Assembly (NCBI GenBank): GCA_017560285.1 | Contig: JAFYOG010000112.1 | Coordinates: forward strand, 1-7,197 | DNA: 7,197 bases | Direction: 5' to 3' | Origin: Clostridia bacterium | GTDB lineage: Bacteria; Bacillota; Clostridia; Oscillospirales; CAG-382 | Shown: positions 6,989 to 7,197 of the stretch, one piece after another | Position numbering within the stretch: position 1 is the stretch's first letter | Layout: each line of letters starts with the position of its first letter | Position numbers and translations under genes: made by a program | Notes under the pieces: model-generated | Databases searched by the model: none | Told to the model about the DNA's origin: nothing | What the model saw: the letters and a program-made list of their open reading frames with translations, nothing else

Positions 6989-7001
6989 ATATTCGCCTTT
7001 T

Positions 7002-7090
7002 CAACTGCCCAAAGGGCAATATAACTGCCGAAAGGCAATATAACGCACCGTTGGTGCATATAACTCGTCGCGCAAGCGGCGAATATAACT
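7002..7090 (+). repeat. Right hairpin array: AATATAACT linkers alternating with four hairpins
   Basis: AATATAACT or a close form occurs at 7018-7026, 7037-7044, 7058-7065 and 7082-7090, plus a degenerate CAACT at 7002-7006. Hairpins: TGCCC/GGGCA (7006-7018, loop AAA), TGCC/GGCA (7026-7037, loop GAAA), GCACC/GGTGC (7045-7057, loop GTT) and CGTCGC/GCGGCG with one T:G pair (7066-7081, loop GCAA). Two loops are GNRA tetraloops on the plus strand. The linker is the reverse complement of the left array's linker except at one base. An 11-bp arm pair (6987-6997 with 7078-7088) could close the whole right array into one multibranch structure, competing with the last hairpin. Confidence 0.9.
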
Positions 7091-7126
7091 GAAAAAAGAC
7101 GATTACTTTCGCAATCGTCTTTTTTC
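7091..7126. terminator. Strong bidirectional terminator hairpin
   Basis: GAAAAAAGACGATT (7091-7104) pairs perfectly with 7113-7126 over 14 bp around an 8-base loop (ACTTTCGC), and both sides carry A/T runs. On the minus strand it directly follows the tRNA-end-like CCA; on the plus strand it directly follows the hairpin array. It could end transcripts from either side. Confidence 0.88.
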
Positions 7127-7146
7127 TGGCAGGGGCACTAGGACTT
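7127..7146 (-). other. tRNA 3'-end-like fragment (possible attachment-site remnant)
   Basis: The minus strand reads AAGTCCTAGTGCCCCTGCCA, which has the form of a tRNA from late T-loop to CCA: T-stem strand CCTAG, acceptor strand TGCCCCT, discriminator G, then CCA, followed by a terminator. It is not a working tRNA: the T-loop TTC is replaced by GG and no matching CTAGG strand lies before it. The 5' acceptor AGGGGCA is not in view. A competing reading is just another hairpin, GGGCA/TGCCC at 7133-7150. Confidence 0.4.
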
Positions 7147-7148
7147 GC

Positions 7149-7197
7149 CCGACTGCGGTCGGAGCGGTGGCGCGATCTGACAGTCCCCCGGACTGTC
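7149..7197. repeat. Two further hairpins, the last cut by the window edge
   Basis: CCGAC/GTCGG (7149-7162, loop TGCG) and GACAGTCC/GGACTGTC (7179-7197, loop CCC, perfect 8-bp stem ending on the last base). The second stem may continue beyond the edge, since the preceding bases are CT. The stretch is GC-rich, unlike the arrays. Confidence 0.7.

Noticed and set aside
6912..7090. CRISPR array
   Set aside because: The repeats are 8-9 bases, the parts between them are self-complementary rather than unrelated spacers, the second half is inverted, and no cas genes are visible.
7127..7197. Complete tRNA gene on the minus strand
   Set aside because: Only the 3' end resembles a tRNA. The T-loop lacks TTC, the T-stem partner is missing and no cloverleaf can be drawn from the preceding bases.

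Overview
The window looks like the chromosome of a low-to-medium GC Gram-positive anaerobe, probably a gut-type clostridium (Bacillota). The basis is strong AGGAGG-type ribosome sites, canonical TATAAT promoters with 17-bp spacers, many U-tailed hairpin terminators, a pyrophosphate-dependent phosphofructokinase, and surface proteins built for a single-membrane envelope. No rRNA or other taxonomic marker is present, so this is inference.

All five protein genes lie on the minus strand and are transcribed from high to low coordinates. In that order they are: (1) an Xre-type HTH regulator (6676-5840); (2) a secreted, membrane-anchored calcineurin-like metallophosphoesterase (5728-4004); (3) PPi-dependent 6-phosphofructokinase, pfp (3850-2186); (4) a GT2 glycosyltransferase fused to a GtrA membrane domain (2065-977); and (5) the N-terminal part of a membrane-anchored phosphodiester glycosidase (980 to beyond base 1). 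Genes 4 and 5 overlap as ATGA and form one operon that continues off the left edge. The first three genes each have their own promoter and a terminator right after the stop codon, so they are single-gene units. Base pairs 1-5800 read as ordinary core genome: central metabolism plus envelope glycan or phosphoester functions.

The unusual part is the right end, about 6677-7197, which has no convincing gene. It holds the regulator's promoter, an unassigned stretch, then two arrays of small perfect hairpins arranged head to head. The left array uses the linker AGTGATATT, and the right array uses AATATAACT, which is its reverse complement except at one base. The stems differ in sequence but each is self-complementary. 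The arrays are followed by a 14-bp bidirectional terminator hairpin, a short stretch that resembles the T-arm-to-CCA 3' end of a tRNA on the minus strand, and two more hairpins, the last cut by the window edge. With the AT-rich regulator beside it, this region looks like accessory or mobile DNA, possibly integrated at or derived from a tRNA 3' end. That reading is inference. The hairpin arrays themselves are directly visible.
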